Under the pieces are notes generated by a model. The model saw nothing but the letters and a program-made list of their open reading frames with translations. It did no database searches and was not told the DNA's origin. Both the position numbers and the translations under genes were made by a program. A stretch of 55,683 bases of DNA from Colwellia sp. (GTDB lineage: Bacteria > Pseudomonadota > Gammaproteobacteria > Enterobacterales > Alteromonadaceae): contig NVWU01000026.1 of NCBI GenBank assembly GCA_002733765.1, forward strand, positions 1 through 55,683. Reading direction: 5' to 3'. Below are positions 1 to 8,655 of this stretch, in pieces; the first letter of the stretch is position 1, and each line of letters begins with the position of its first letter.

Positions 1-2
1 AT

Positions 3-71
3 CTCGCTTGGTTTAGGGAAAGTAACGCAAAGCTCAATAAACAGGAAATATTAGTGGCGGCCTATGGGTGA
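3..71 (+). CDS. Possible 3' end of a plus-strand gene cut by the left edge
   Basis: Frame 3 is open from the window edge to a TGA at 69-71 and gives 22 residues rich in Asn, Lys and Ala. The other frames close earlier or look less protein-like. The fragment is too short to assign. It would converge on the DUF3014 gene. It could equally be non-coding; the rest of 72-122 shows nothing recognisable. Confidence 0.22.
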   Translation, partial: LAWFRESNAKLNKQEILVAAYG

Positions 72-122
72 CAACAGTGTTCTACAACAGAGCCATAAAT
101 TAACATCACGAATTAAAGGTGA

Positions 123-1058
123 TCAGTGAACGCCGTTTTCTTGCTGGGCTAACTTCTCATGTAGCTCTAACAAAACAGATTTCATCACTAATAAGTTATC
201 TTTACCTAAACGAAGTAATAACTTATCGCTATCGGGCAATGCTTCAAGCTCAGGGTCTGCAAATTTATACATAACACTTGGTTGTATTAATGCCATCGAT
301 GATTTGGGTAATTCCATATCTAATACGCGGGTTATGGCATCTTGCAAGGTGTTAGTAAAATCATCCTCATAACCTAGCTCATTATAAGCCTCATCAATTA
401 AAGGCTTAATTTCACTATACCATTGAACCAAGTTTTCACTGTCCATTGATCTTAATAAATCAACATATAAGCTAAAGCGTCTACTTGAATTTTCACTCCA
501 TTGCCAAACATTTTGCTTTACTGATACAGAAGGGTTTGAAGAGCTTTGTTCCGGTTTTTCAATAATTTCTTGAAAACTAACACTATCCATTTCAGGTGTA
601 AACTTAATGTTAGGCCTAATAAATGGGCTATGCTCATAAGCAACAATTCCTTGAGCAAAGTTATCAGTAAAAACAACAAAACGTCTAACCATATCCTCAT
701 CAATGATAAGTTTAAGTAGTTCTTTACGCCAAGTAATTTCAGGTAATTTTAACTTTAACCAATCATCACTGTTATCTAATAAAGGTAAAGGATCCTTTAC
801 TGGTTCTATAATCTTTTCATCAACAACAACTTCAGGAATTTCAATAATCGGCTCAGGTAGTGGCTCTACTATTTCAAGTGTTTCTTCCACTATTAGCACT
901 GGTTTATCAAGAACAGTAGACTCCGATTTATCGCCAGTAAATTGCCATGCTATCCCGATAGCAATAATCACTAAAATAATAAAAGCTATCAATGGCCACG
1001 ATGCTTTATTTTGACTCGCTTGATCACTTTTCTCTAATGATTGATTTAAGTTATCCAT
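123..1058 (-). CDS. DUF3014 domain membrane-anchored protein
   Basis: The 311-aa product has a short polar N-terminus, one hydrophobic segment at about residues 22-40, then a Pro/Glu/Ile/Val-rich stretch (about 55-90) typical of a periplasmic spacer. A soluble C-terminal domain follows that resembles the DUF3014 family of gammaproteobacteria. The likely topology is cytoplasmic N-terminus, single membrane anchor and periplasmic domain. Function is unknown. The ATG has AGG eight bases upstream. It lies 37 bp downstream of the lysR gene on the same strand and may be cotranscribed with it. The family call is by recollection of its characteristic layout, not a search. Confidence 0.7.
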   Translation of the reverse strand: MDNLNQSLEKSDQASQNKASWPLIAFIILVIIAIGIAWQFTGDKSESTVLDKPVLIVEETLEIVEPLPEPIIEIPEVVVDEKIIEPVKDPLPLLDNSDDWLKLKLPEITWRKELLKLIIDEDMVRRFVVFTDNFAQGIVAYEHSPFIRPNIKFTPEMDSVSFQEIIEKPEQSSSNPSVSVKQNVWQWSENSSRRFSLYVDLLRSMDSENLVQWYSEIKPLIDEAYNELGYEDDFTNTLQDAITRVLDMELPKSSMALIQPSVMYKFADPELEALPDSDKLLLRLGKDNLLVMKSVLLELHEKLAQQENGVH

Positions 1059-1095
1059 GTTTACCTATACATTATTAGTTTATTGATGCCTTTCA

Positions 1096-1998
1096 TTATT
1101 CTGGCATAAGTAGCTGCGTTTTTTGTTGTGCTAATTTTTTTAAATACTCCCAAACCGTATTCACTTGAGATAAGCGTTTACTTTCTGGATGAGTAACCAG
1201 ATAAAAGCTACGCACTAATTTAATATCATTAATACATAACTTAACTAAGCTAGCATCTTGCTCCGCCAAAAAGCAAGGCAAAATTCCGATTCCTAAGCCA
1301 CTTTTTATGGCACTACACTGACTAGTAATACTGGTACTTTGAAAACTAGGTACGATATTTACACCCAGTTTAGTGCTCAGCTCTTTTAAATAAGACAGCT
1401 GTTCGGTAAATAATAAATTATCAACATAACTAACCCATTGATAATCAGCTAGCTGACCAAATTCTACTTTGTTATTAATATGTTCAAGGTAACTTGCATG
1501 ACCATATAACTGTAATTGATAATCACAAAGCTTAGTTATAATAGTTGATGTGCTTTTGGGCTTTTCAACCGCAATAGCGATATCAGCTTCATTACGACTA
1601 ATTTTTACATCACGGGCAAAATGTACTAGCTCAATTTGTATGTTGGGGAATTTTTGTTTGAGTTGCATTAAATTAGGGGCGATAAAAAAGCTACCAAAGG
1701 CTTCCGTTACACCGATACGAACTCGACCACTATTTAGGCTTTTTTGCTCTTTTATGTCATCAAAAGCTTGCCCTGCATCAAGTTCCATTCGTCTTGCATA
1801 TTGTAGTAATTTAGTACCGTCAGGCGTCAACACATGACCATCAACGGTACGCTCGAAGAGCTTAGTCGTTAAACTTTCTTCCAGTTTATGCAAACGGCGC
1901 GACAAAGTAGAAGCATCAATGGTTAAGCGCTTGGCGGCAATTGATAGGCGCTCACTGCGTGCGACTTCTAAAAATAGTTTTATATCATCCCAGTTCAT
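1096..1998 (-). CDS. LysR-family transcriptional regulator
   Basis: The 300-aa protein has the LysR layout: an N-terminal winged helix-turn-helix (about residues 3-60, with the conserved pattern of Ala-Ala then Thr-Leu-Ser-Arg-Arg, Leu-Glu and Leu-Phe-Glu-Arg) and a C-terminal effector-binding domain (about 90-290). Length is normal. It is transcribed divergently from the aldehyde dehydrogenase gene mmsA across a 129-bp intergenic region that holds a large dyad (2019-2071). This is the classic arrangement in which a LysR regulator controls its divergent neighbour and itself, so mmsA is the probable target. The inducer is unknown; a branched-chain amino-acid or propionate catabolite would fit. 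Confidence 0.9.
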   Translation of the reverse strand: MNWDDIKLFLEVARSERLSIAAKRLTIDASTLSRRLHKLEESLTTKLFERTVDGHVLTPDGTKLLQYARRMELDAGQAFDDIKEQKSLNSGRVRIGVTEAFGSFFIAPNLMQLKQKFPNIQIELVHFARDVKISRNEADIAIAVEKPKSTSTIITKLCDYQLQLYGHASYLEHINNKVEFGQLADYQWVSYVDNLLFTEQLSYLKELSTKLGVNIVPSFQSTSITSQCSAIKSGLGIGILPCFLAEQDASLVKLCINDIKLVRSFYLVTHPESKRLSQVNTVWEYLKKLAQQKTQLLMPE

Positions 1999-2018
1999 TC
2001 TTATACATTAACAATATT

Positions 2019-2071
2019 AATCATCAAATGCAAAAATGCAACGCTTGTTGCATTTTTACGTATTGATGATT
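2019..2071. promoter_or_regulatory. Large dyad between lysR and mmsA, candidate operator
   Basis: A perfect 11-bp inverted repeat (arms 2032-2042 and 2047-2057, 4-base loop) sits inside a second 9-bp inverted repeat (2019-2027 and 2063-2071) with nearly the same centre. It lies midway between the two divergent start codons. LysR proteins bind interrupted dyads in just this position, so an operator is the simplest reading. A shared transcript hairpin is the alternative. Confidence 0.55.
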
Positions 2072-2127
2072 TATCGATAAAAGACTATTTTAATATTAAT
2101 TCTATTCACATCTATTTAAGGCTTGTC

Positions 2128-3630
2128 ATGACAATCAAAGAAATTCCACTGATCATTAATGGTGAAAAAGTTCGTTCAACCACCGATACTTGGTTAGATG
2201 TTTTAAACCCAGCAACTCAAGAAGTTGTTGCTCGTGTACCCATGGCAACCAAAGAAGAAGTTGCCGCAGCAGTAGCAAGCGCAGCAGAAGCATTCAAATC
2301 TTGGTCAAAGGTCTCCTTAACCAACCGTATGCGTATTATGTTGAATTTCCAACAATTGGTTAGAGAGAATACTCAAGAGCTTGCCGAATTAGTTACTTTA
2401 GAGCACGGTAAAACATTGCCTGACGCTGAAGGCGAAGTAGGACGTTCATTAGAAGCGATTGAAAATGCTTGCTCAATTACCCGCTTACAACTGGGTGAAA
2501 TGGCCAATAATGCCGCGACCGGTGTAGATACATATACCTTGAATAAACCACTCGGTGTTGGCCTAGGTATCACGGCATTCAACTTTCCACTGATGCTACC
2601 ATCATTTATGTTTCCACCGGCTATTGCCTGTGGTAATACTTTTATTTTAAAACCATCAGAGCAAGCGCCTTCGTCAACAATTCTTCTTGTTGAGTTAGCA
2701 ATTAAAGCGGGTATTCCTCCAGGTGTATTAAATGTTGTTCATGGTGGTCCTGATGTTGTGAATCAATTAATTGAAGCGGACGCGGTAAAAGCGGTTTCAT
2801 TCATTGGTTCAACGGGCGTTGGTACACACGTTTATAACCATGCAACAAAGCATGGTAAACGTGCCCAATCAATGATGGGCGCTAAAAACCATATGGTTAT
2901 CATGCCTGATGCAAATAAAGACAGAGCTATCAATGATTTACTTGGCTCAGCTTTTGGAGCGGCAGGACAGCGCTGTATGGCTAACCCGGTAACAATTTTA
3001 GTGGGTGAAGCGAAAAACTGGCTACCTGAAATTGTTGAACGAGCAAAACAAATGAAAATTGGACCTGGCACACAGCGTGATGCTGATTTAGGTCCTGTGG
3101 TATCACCACAAGCTAAAGCCCGTATTATTAGTTTGCTAGATTCTGGTGTTGAACAAGGCGCTACCATGCTTATTGATGGCAGAAATTGCCAAGTAGAAGG
3201 TTATCCAAACGGCAATTTTGTCGGACCAACGTTATTTACTAATGTAACCACTGATATGGATATTTATACACAAGAAATCTTTGGTCCAGCTTTGTGTGTA
3301 TTAGAAGCTGAAACTTTAGATGAAGCGATTGAAATTATTAATGCTAATCCCAATGGTAATGGTACGTCTTTATTTACCTCTTCTGGCTGGGCTGCACGTA
3401 AGTTTGAAAATGATATAGATGTTGGTCAAGTCGGTATTAATGTACCAATTCCTGTACCTGTAGCTTATTTCAGCTTTACTGGTTCACGCGGCTCTAAATT
3501 AGGTGATTTAGGACCTAACGGTAAACAAGTCATCAGCTTTTGGACTTTCACCAAGTCTGTAACCGCTCGTTGGTTCGAACCAGATCATCAAGATGGCTCT
3601 GAAATTCACTCTACAATTAGTATGAAGTAA
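2128..3630 (+). CDS. mmsA: CoA-acylating methylmalonate-semialdehyde dehydrogenase
   Basis: The 500-aa protein belongs to the aldehyde dehydrogenase superfamily, closest in character to MmsA. MmsA oxidises methylmalonate semialdehyde (and malonate semialdehyde) with NAD and CoA to propionyl-CoA or acetyl-CoA in valine and inositol catabolism. The catalytic Cys is residue 283 in the motif GQRCMA. The Gly-rich NAD-binding turn (FIGSTGVG) and the MmsA-like stretch Met-Met-Gly-Ala-Lys-Asn-His precede it. Full length. The ATG follows AAGG by six bases. It is the only large plus-strand gene in the left part, and control by the divergent LysR protein is likely. No other valine-pathway genes are adjacent. 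Confidence 0.92.
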   Translation: MTIKEIPLIINGEKVRSTTDTWLDVLNPATQEVVARVPMATKEEVAAAVASAAEAFKSWSKVSLTNRMRIMLNFQQLVRENTQELAELVTLEHGKTLPDAEGEVGRSLEAIENACSITRLQLGEMANNAATGVDTYTLNKPLGVGLGITAFNFPLMLPSFMFPPAIACGNTFILKPSEQAPSSTILLVELAIKAGIPPGVLNVVHGGPDVVNQLIEADAVKAVSFIGSTGVGTHVYNHATKHGKRAQSMMGAKNHMVIMPDANKDRAINDLLGSAFGAAGQRCMANPVTILVGEAKNWLPEIVERAKQMKIGPGTQRDADLGPVVSPQAKARIISLLDSGVEQGATMLIDGRNCQVEGYPNGNFVGPTLFTNVTTDMDIYTQEIFGPALCVLEAETLDEAIEIINANPNGNGTSLFTSSGWAARKFENDIDVGQVGINVPIPVPVAYFSFTGSRGSKLGDLGPNGKQVISFWTFTKSVTARWFEPDHQDGSEIHSTISMK

Positions 3631-3660
3631 ATTTCACTTTTCTAGTATAAAGTAAAGTTT

Positions 3661-3699
3661 CGAGTAACGAAGATAGCAGTATGTTTTTTTCGTTACTCG
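3661..3699. terminator. Inverted repeat between convergent genes, possible bidirectional terminator
   Basis: Perfect 11-bp arms (3661-3671 and 3689-3699) are separated by a 17-base loop containing a run of T. It lies between the convergent ends of mmsA and the DTW gene, the usual place for a shared terminator. There is no clean T tract after either arm, so the call is moderate. Confidence 0.4.
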
Positions 3700-3709
3700 T
3701 CACTTATAA

Positions 3710-4471
3710 TTATTTTTTATTCAAAAAATTTTGATAATTTTCAATCGCATTGACATTACCTTTATTGCGCTGACAAACACTTTTTTGGTATTGGTAATTA
3801 AACACATCGAACCATAAATCAAGTAAATGTCCGTTAGCTTTTTCACCCGACATATCAAGCACTCTAGCAGCCACTTCTGCCGTTGAAAATTGATGATCTA
3901 ATTCAGTTTTTCTAACCGTATAACGAGAATCAGCTCCTACAGGTGATGACCTATTATCAAGCAACATTTTTGGATCAAAAGATAGCAACGGAAACTTATC
4001 CAAATAAGGACTTTTTCTAAACATTTTTTTTGCTTCTCGCCAACTACCATCTAACATAATAAATAATGGCCTTTTACCCCGTTCACATACCACTTCATTT
4101 GAGTGAACTTGGCGATTTTCACTGGCATATTCTTGTGGAAATACCACAAAAGGTTGCCATTGTTCATCATCAAGCACCGCTTGTAATTCAGCATTTTTAG
4201 TTGTACGTGACCATAAAAAAGCAAAAGTGTCAGGAATTAAATCGGCAATTAACTTGCCGGTATTACTGGGTTTTAATACTTCAGTGTCATACATTAATAA
4301 TAAAAAGCCCGCGTTAGTCTTCACAGAGCCTTTTTTAGGGGCAATAGCACAAATAAAAAATGTTGTGGATAATCGACACAAATTACAGCGTATAACTCGC
4401 TGTCCTCGTGCTTTATAAGTGGTGGTACTAAGGTTTTTTCTAAATTGATGTAACCGATGAACTGCATGCAT
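3710..4471 (-). CDS. DTW-domain tRNA-uridine aminocarboxypropyltransferase
   Basis: The 253-aa protein has the DTW-domain features: N-terminal cysteines (C29, C32, C41) likely to bind zinc, a conserved hydrophobic core, and the signature DGSW at residues 141-144 followed by Arg-Glu-Ala. Family members such as E. coli TapT (YfiP) transfer the 3-amino-3-carboxypropyl group of S-adenosylmethionine to a uridine in the tRNA variable loop, making acp3U. Length is close to family size. It converges on mmsA and stands alone. Some DTW proteins modify other sites, so the exact tRNA position is inferred. Confidence 0.8.
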   Translation of the reverse strand: MHAVHRLHQFRKNLSTTTYKARGQRVIRCNLCRLSTTFFICAIAPKKGSVKTNAGFLLLMYDTEVLKPSNTGKLIADLIPDTFAFLWSRTTKNAELQAVLDDEQWQPFVVFPQEYASENRQVHSNEVVCERGKRPLFIMLDGSWREAKKMFRKSPYLDKFPLLSFDPKMLLDNRSSPVGADSRYTVRKTELDHQFSTAEVAARVLDMSGEKANGHLLDLWFDVFNYQYQKSVCQRNKGNVNAIENYQNFLNKK

Positions 4472-4568
4472 GAAGAGTTAAATATAAAATAAACTGAAGA
4501 CTTGTGATGATAACACTACCGAGTCTTCTGATAAAATTTTTAGTTATTTTACATTATACTTTTATTGT

Positions 4569-5417
4569 CTATTTTTTATTCAGGCTAACTGAAATAACAT
4601 TAATACTCGCTAATGACGAAATACTGGTTTTTAATTGCTCTTCTAATTGATCAATATTAACAATCGGTAAGCATAACGTATCAGTTTTTCGTTTAACTTT
4701 TTCAGTTCTTATCTCCATTTCATTAGCAAGGTTTTCACCAAAATCTTTCATACGGGTCTCAAGTGAATTTCCTTGTCCGCCTGATAGAAGCATTTCTTGC
4801 CCCATAATAACTAATAAACTTCCCATCGAATTTATTACCGCTTTCTCTACTGCTGATTCAATACGTTGTTCAAATTGTTTACCCAGAATTTTTTCACCCG
4901 TAATATGTTTACGATCAACACCATTTTCACCAATAGTAATGCCATGTTCAACCGTAAAACGTGTAGCGACTTCATCCCTTAATACAGAAAGCTCTTTTGT
5001 TAATTCTGCGCCAACAATATTCCCTTCACCTAATAAGTCATTAAAGACTATGTTAACGCCCTCCAATGCAAGGTCCACCCCTTCAATAGCAATAATTCTA
5101 ATTTTCGGTACTAGTGCGCGAATACTTGTCGCATATTGAGTCACTAACGCTTGTTGATAGTCAGTTAAGTTAACTGTTTTTCCATGAACAATTAAATGCT
5201 GATCATTCTCAATTTTATAAAGAGTTTTCTTCTTATGTTCAGCGGATTTGTCAACGTTAAAAAACTCAACCGTTGCTACCGTTAACGTTAAACCCGCCTC
5301 AAGTTCAATATTGCAAGTATCGTCAGCGTAAAGGTTTGCAGAAGAAAAAATTGAAAACACCACGACTGCGGACAGTAGTTTGGATGTTATATTATTGAAT
5401 ATAAATGAATTAAACAT
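4569..5417 (-). CDS. DUF2884 (YggN-like) secreted protein
   Basis: The product is 282 aa from the ATG at 5417, preferred because AAGG lies eight bases upstream. A longer frame reaches an ATG at 5447 without a ribosome site. The N-terminus is a Sec signal peptide (hydrophobic stretch about 13-27, probable cut before Asp-Asp at about 31). The mature part has the DUF2884 pattern: an early Cys, long amphipathic helices, a second Cys near the C-terminus. It is probably periplasmic. Function is unknown in the family. It has no operon partner: zapE upstream is separated by nearly 200 bp. Confidence 0.72.
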   Translation of the reverse strand: MFNSFIFNNITSKLLSAVVVFSIFSSANLYADDTCNIELEAGLTLTVATVEFFNVDKSAEHKKKTLYKIENDQHLIVHGKTVNLTDYQQALVTQYATSIRALVPKIRIIAIEGVDLALEGVNIVFNDLLGEGNIVGAELTKELSVLRDEVATRFTVEHGITIGENGVDRKHITGEKILGKQFEQRIESAVEKAVINSMGSLLVIMGQEMLLSGGQGNSLETRMKDFGENLANEMEIRTEKVKRKTDTLCLPIVNIDQLEEQLKTSISSLASINVISVSLNKK

Positions 5418-5610
5418 AGCAATAGCCTTATGATATGATTTTGTCATGATCAGTTTTTATCTGGTAATGTTATGACAAAGTTAATAGTAAATTTAGTTGT
5501 TTTAACGATCAAAAAAAATAAAAACAAAACGAATATAACAATGAATTTAAAGTGATTTTTTTAGTTTAAATCACTAAATATTAGTGTATTAATATTTTAC
5601 ATTACAACCG

Positions 5611-6810
5611 TTAATAGCTTTGCATTTCAAATAACCGAGACTGACAACGTTGAAACTCAAAACTAAGTTGTTGCCCTTGATAAAGCTCGGTTATATCTAC
5701 TTCTGCGCAAACAATTAATTGAATATTTCGATCATAAAACTCGTCAACTAAGGCAATAAAACGTCGAGCTTCATCATCTAACTGTCGTAATTCACCCATC
5801 AATACACCGCTTCGCTGATAGCTATCTTCAACACCCGAAAATACTGCCGGTATAAGTTTTCCGCCAAACTGCGGTACATTACTTATCAATATAGTATCGA
5901 ATAGATCGGCTAATTGCATATAATCACGTTGACTACGAGGGCCTGAACAAAGGGCAAAAAAGTCAAACCAAATATGCTTGCGACTTTTCCCTAGGTAGCT
6001 AATTTCACGGAAATTAATCGTGATTGTTTTTACAGTGCCACTTTTTAGATTACTACTTTTCAGCGTAGCAGCGTCAGTATTAATCGCACTGAGCTGTACA
6101 AAGCGCTCAGTTAATAATTCTTCACCCTTTTGATGACTAAAATAATAGTTTTTATAATGATTTGTATAGTTTGTTAGCCGATGATCAATATCGCCATCGA
6201 TAGAAATTACCTGACAAAATTGATTAATAAGATTAATGGTTGGAAGAAATCGCTCTCGCTGTAAGCCATTACGGTAAAGTTGCTCTGGTTGACAATTAGA
6301 AGTGGTGACTAGCGTTATTCCTGAAGTAAAAAACGCTTCAAATAATCCTGAAAGTAACATCGCATCACCAATATCACTAACAAAAAATTCATCAAAACAA
6401 AGTAAGTTAATTTCACTAGCCCAGCGTTTAGCAATATGCACAAGCGGATTATCAATCGTAGATTTGGTTAACGATAATTGTTTTAATTCTTGATGGATAC
6501 TTTCCATAAAACGATGAAAGTGAATTCGTTTTTTTTTCTTGAGGGGAATATTCTCATAAAACAAATCCATTAGCATGGTTTTACCACGCCCTACTCGACC
6601 ATAAAAATAGAGTCCACGAACAATGGGTTTAGCTTTACTGGTGGTGAATTTAAAAAAAAAGTTTGCTGATGACTTTTTGCTTTTTATTTTGTTATGTTCA
6701 GCTGAAATAAGCTGCTTAGATAACTTGACTAAAGCCTGTACAGCACTCTGTTGTGCTTTGTCTTCACAAAGCACGTTTTGGGTGAGTAGTTTTTGATATT
6801 GTTCTAGCAA
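5611..6810 (-). CDS. zapE: Cell division protein ZapE (AFG1-like ATPase)
   Basis: This 399-aa P-loop ATPase has Walker A GRVGRGKT at residues 71-78, a Walker B with Leu-Cys-Phe-Asp-Glu-Phe-Phe, and the sensor-like Val-Thr-Thr-Ser-Asn motif, all typical of the ZapE/AFG1 family. E. coli ZapE is a peripheral inner-membrane ATPase that joins the FtsZ ring late in division and under low oxygen. No ATG is available before the Walker A, so a TTG at 6810 is the probable start; its ribosome site is weak and the start is uncertain. It lies 44 bp after dbpA on the same strand. In many genomes zapE sits by rplM-rpsI, which is not the case here. Confidence 0.88.
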   Translation of the reverse strand: MLEQYQKLLTQNVLCEDKAQQSAVQALVKLSKQLISAEHNKIKSKKSSANFFFKFTTSKAKPIVRGLYFYGRVGRGKTMLMDLFYENIPLKKKKRIHFHRFMESIHQELKQLSLTKSTIDNPLVHIAKRWASEINLLCFDEFFVSDIGDAMLLSGLFEAFFTSGITLVTTSNCQPEQLYRNGLQRERFLPTINLINQFCQVISIDGDIDHRLTNYTNHYKNYYFSHQKGEELLTERFVQLSAINTDAATLKSSNLKSGTVKTITINFREISYLGKSRKHIWFDFFALCSGPRSQRDYMQLADLFDTILISNVPQFGGKLIPAVFSGVEDSYQRSGVLMGELRQLDDEARRFIALVDEFYDRNIQLIVCAEVDITELYQGQQLSFEFQRCQSRLFEMQSY

Positions 6811-6854
6811 AATTTTAGTCTAATAATAAAAGATTAATCTACCGTAGCATTAAT

Positions 6855-8291
6855 TTATACGGTTAAATGGCGTACTTTAAAGCTACGACCTTTCATTTTA
6901 CCGTTAGTTAATTTTCGTAATGCTAATTTTAATATTTTTTTATCAACAGCTACATAAGCTTTAATATCAAGCACATTTATTTTCCCAATATCTTTGCCAC
7001 TAATTTCTGCACCGGTATTTTTAGTATTTGAACTTTTCGCGGTAAGCGCACCCAGAATATCACCCGGGCGAACTTTTTGTTTTTTACCACCGTCAATTTG
7101 AATGGTTGCCATTTTAGCTTGATGCCTAGCATTTTTTAGTACCTCGGTAGAAGGTAATAATTCTGCTTTGATCGTTTGCTCAAGTACATCTTCGATTAAA
7201 CCAACTTTATAAGTCTCTTTATCACTAAATAAGGATAATGCCAACCCTTGAGCACCGGCTCTGCCAGTACGGCCAATACGGTGTATATGTACTTCGCTGT
7301 CATGGGCAATATGATAATTAACCACTAAATCAAGTGCATCTATATCTAAACCACGAGAAGCAACGTCGGTGGCAACTAAAACTGCGACACTTTTATTTGC
7401 AAAACGTAATAGTGTTTGATCTCTGTCTCTTTGCTCTAAATCACCATGTAAAGCTAAAACGCTAAAACCATCATCATGTAAGGCATTACACACTGCTTGC
7501 GTTTCTTTTTTTGTATTACAAAAAATAGCAGTCGATTCAACAGGATTAGCGAGTAATAATAAACGTAGCGCGGCAAATCGCTGCGTATCGTCTTCAACAT
7601 GATAAAAGTGCTGATTAATATTAGATTGATCTTCACTGGCACTAACTTTCACCATTACTGGCTCAGTCATAATACTTTCGCTGATCATTTGAATTTGTTT
7701 TGGGAAGGTTGCACTAAATAACAATGTTTGGCGATCAAGCGGAGTTCGTTCAATAATATTATCAAGCGCTGCTTCAAAGCCCATTTCTAACATGCGATCC
7801 GCTTCATCAAGTATTAATAAGTTTAAATCATCTAATTTAAGCGTGCCTTTAATAACATGTTCTTCAATACGACCCGGCGTGCCGACAATAATATGCGCAC
7901 CGTGTTCTAGCGAGCCTATTTGCGGACCAAACGGTGTCCCGCCACACAAGGTTAATACTTTAATGTTATGAACAGCACGGGCAAGTTTTCGTATTTCTTT
8001 AGCCACTTGATCAGCAAGTTCACGCGTTGGACATAATACCATCGACTGAATACGAAAACGTTTTACTTGTAACTTTTCAAGTAAGGCTAAGCCAAAAGCA
8101 GCCGTTTTACCCGAGCCAGTTTTTCCTTGAGCAATAACATCTTTGCCCACTAACATTTCAGGTAAACTCATGGCTTGAATAGGAGTCATTTCTTGATAGC
8201 CAAGCGTAGATAAATTTTTCAATAAATCTTGATGTAAGTTTAATGAAGAAAAAGCTAATGTTGCTTTGTCATTATTGATTGATGCGCTCAA
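6855..8291 (-). CDS. dbpA: ATP-dependent RNA helicase DbpA
   Basis: The 478-aa DEAD-box helicase has a Q motif near residue 36, Walker A GKTGSGKT (56-63), PTRELADQV, DEAD (162-165), SAT, and HRIGRTGRAG in the second RecA domain. The C-terminal domain (about 395-475) resembles the DbpA RNA-binding domain that targets hairpin 92 of 23S rRNA during 50S assembly. The start is a TTG at 8291: an in-frame TGA lies just upstream, there is no in-frame ATG before motif Q, and GAGG sits eight bases before the TTG. Confidence 0.9.
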   Translation of the reverse strand: MSASINNDKATLAFSSLNLHQDLLKNLSTLGYQEMTPIQAMSLPEMLVGKDVIAQGKTGSGKTAAFGLALLEKLQVKRFRIQSMVLCPTRELADQVAKEIRKLARAVHNIKVLTLCGGTPFGPQIGSLEHGAHIIVGTPGRIEEHVIKGTLKLDDLNLLILDEADRMLEMGFEAALDNIIERTPLDRQTLLFSATFPKQIQMISESIMTEPVMVKVSASEDQSNINQHFYHVEDDTQRFAALRLLLLANPVESTAIFCNTKKETQAVCNALHDDGFSVLALHGDLEQRDRDQTLLRFANKSVAVLVATDVASRGLDIDALDLVVNYHIAHDSEVHIHRIGRTGRAGAQGLALSLFSDKETYKVGLIEDVLEQTIKAELLPSTEVLKNARHQAKMATIQIDGGKKQKVRPGDILGALTAKSSNTKNTGAEISGKDIGKINVLDIKAYVAVDKKILKLALRKLTNGKMKGRSFKVRHLTV

Positions 8292-8431
8292 GGGTCATGC
8301 CTCTATATTTTCAGAATTAGGATATAAAACTTTCAAGAGAAAGTGAATGGGCGCATAATAACAGCAAATACCGTCTAGCCCTAGCTTATTAACTTCTGAA
8401 TTAATAATTTTAACGATAAGAGAAACTAAAA

Positions 8432-8590
8432 ATGAACCGAAAAAAGAAAATGAATGATACTTTAAAAAAGAGGCTAAAAAAAGCGAATGCAAAATTACAT
8501 ACCAGTAATAAGCCCCGCTATATTTCTAAAGCAGAGCGCGCTAAGCTCGAAGAAGAGCAAAAAACAACAGAAACACAAGATGCTAGTTAA
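8432..8590 (+). CDS. DUF2986 small basic protein (52 aa)
   Basis: The short ORF begins MNRKKKMNDTLKKRLKKANA and ends in an acidic Glu/Thr tail. This matches the DUF2986 family of very small Lys-rich proteins of marine gammaproteobacteria (pattern Ser-Asn-Lys-Pro-Arg-Tyr-Ile-Ser-Lys-Ala-Glu-Arg-Ala). The basic N-terminal helix and size would suit an RNA or ribosome contact, but function is unknown. It is divergent from dbpA and convergent with the RND pump gene. Its stop codon lies inside a 12-bp stem-loop. Confidence 0.8.
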   Translation: MNRKKKMNDTLKKRLKKANAKLHTSNKPRYISKAERAKLEEEQKTTETQDAS

Positions 8591-8607
8591 ACTCATTAAC
8601 TAGCATC
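8579..8607. terminator. 12-bp stem-loop overlapping the DUF2986 stop codon
   Basis: Perfect arms 8579-8590 and 8596-8607 with a 5-base loop. The TAA stop of the small gene is the last part of the left arm. It lies between convergent genes, so it may end both transcripts. No T tract follows on either strand, so it is a weak intrinsic terminator at best and may act as a 3' stability element. Confidence 0.45.
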
Positions 8608-8655
8608 TAACAACTTATAATTCCTAGCGACTTATAACGCATTGCCTCGACACTA

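Noticed and set aside
8295..8492. Minus-strand ORF of 65 codons next to dbpA
   Set aside because: It is antisense to the recognisable DUF2986 gene and its composition (Phe/Ser/Leu-rich) is that of a Lys-rich gene read backwards.
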